A DNA stretch of 64,000 bases from Candidatus Sulfotelmatobacter sp. GTDB taxonomy: Bacteria > Acidobacteriota > Terriglobia > Terriglobales > Acidobacteriaceae. The notes under the pieces were generated by a model that did no database searches, was not told the origin of the DNA, and worked only from the letters and a program-made list of their open reading frames with translations. The DNA lies in NCBI GenBank assembly GCA_036500765.1, contig DASYBM010000004.1, positions 1,860,001 to 1,924,000 of the forward strand. The letters are read 5' to 3'. Each line of letters begins with the position of its first letter. Within the stretch, counting starts at the first letter, position 1. Positions 63,542 through 64,000 of this stretch are shown here, in pieces. The position numbers and the translations under genes are program-made.

Positions 63542-64000
63542 ATGCCTCTCTCCCGTAGACGCTTTCTGCAATCGGCTGCGTTGGCATCAACCGCGAGCTT
63601 GCTTCCTGGCTTACGGCAGTCGGCCTTAGCTTTTCCCTCTTACGGAGCATCCCTTTCCGGAGCGTCCTCTTCCATTCGTTCGACCCCGCTGGACGAGTTC
63701 AGCTACGGCGACGTTGTTCTTCACAGCGAGCTGCATGAGGAACAACTGAAGCAGACTTTATCCGTGCTGATGGAGCTAAATGACGATGCGCTGTTGAAAC
63801 CGTTTCGCGCGATGGCTGGACAATCGGCTCCGGGCGAGGATTTGGGCGGATGGTACCGCTACGATCCTGACAACGATCAACGCAAGTTCGACTCGGGGTT
63901 CGCGCCGGGATCGACGTTTGGACAGTGGGTATCGGCGCTGTCGCGGATGTATGCCATCACCGGATCGCAGGCGGCGCGGGAGAAAGTGTTGCGGCTGAAC
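63542..64000 (+). CDS. Tat-exported glycoside hydrolase, GH127-like, cut by window edge
   Basis: First 153 residues from the ATG at 63542. SRRRFLQSAALASTASLLPG is a twin-arginine signal. FSYGDVVLHSELHEEQLKQT, DLGGWYRYDPD and FAPGSTFGQWVSALSRMYAI resemble the start of the beta-L-arabinofuranosidase GH127 alpha-barrel. The catalytic cysteine/glutamate region is outside the window. Confidence 0.72.
   Translation, partial: MPLSRRRFLQSAALASTASLLPGLRQSALAFPSYGASLSGASSSIRSTPLDEFSYGDVVLHSELHEEQLKQTLSVLMELNDDALLKPFRAMAGQSAPGEDLGGWYRYDPDNDQRKFDSGFAPGSTFGQWVSALSRMYAITGSQAAREKVLRLN

Overview
The window looks like chromosome from an Acidobacteriota member, probably a Terriglobia/Koribacter-like soil lineage. 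Three lines of evidence support this: large Oar-like TonB-dependent receptors that begin with a carboxypeptidase-regulatory-like domain, an 807-residue double-FtsX permease of the ADOP type, and a GWxTD protein. The base composition is GC-rich, and many short palindromic repeats are scattered between and even inside genes. I see no rRNA, tRNA, CRISPR array, complete insertion sequence or prophage. The taxonomic call is inference from gene families.

Layout. 1-6.3 kb (minus strand): a truncated TonB-type receptor, a smaller carboxypeptidase-like/beta-barrel protein and a GWxTD lipoprotein-like gene. 6.9-9.2 kb (plus): an RND/MacA-type adaptor and a MacB/LolD-type ATPase without their permease. 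9.5-12.6 kb (minus): a PAS-GAF-GGDEF diguanylate cyclase and a penicillin-binding transpeptidase. 13.0-13.6 kb (plus): a two-TM SLATT-like protein whose stop overlaps the start of a 33-residue proline-rich peptide gene.

13.7-32.9 kb (minus) is the division and cell wall (dcw) cluster, read murE-murF-mraY-murD-ftsW-murG-murC-ftsQ-ftsA-ftsZ. It is split by a ParDE-like pair, by a ribbon-helix-helix/Doc pair plus a membrane protein, and by three genes (two Tat-exported sugar enzymes and a coiled-coil protein) where murB and ddl often lie. Several gaps between the mur/fts genes hold long inverted repeats. Two of these supply the stop codons of murF and murG, and another repeat is inserted in frame inside murC.

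33-43.7 kb is mixed housekeeping: a cysteine-rich mini-protein, ATP-dependent PEP carboxykinase, adenine phosphoribosyltransferase, acylphosphatase, elongation factor P with an unusual loop tip, a YtxH protein, an AMIN/FecR-like protein whose signal peptide is coded by a hexanucleotide repeat, a PilZ protein, the decayed end of a type ISP restriction enzyme, ilvE and a DinB protein. 43.8-45.8 kb: a Phd/VapC pair and a divergent doxX/hxlR pair. 46-54.5 kb: a full-length TonB receptor, a secreted glycosidase-like protein and the ADOP permease. 54.8-60.2 kb: pilT, recX, alaS (with an inserted repeat) and two small genes overlapping the end of alaS. 60.3-64 kb: a Rieske oxygenase, an MFS transporter, an Hfq with a long charged N-terminal extension and the start of a Tat-exported GH127-type glycosidase.

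Together the genes suggest a polymer-scavenging Gram-negative soil bacterium (TonB receptors, arabinofuranosidase-like enzymes, efflux). It has c-di-GMP signalling (GGDEF and PilZ) and type IV pilus retraction, and its genome is shaped by small non-autonomous palindromic repeats.
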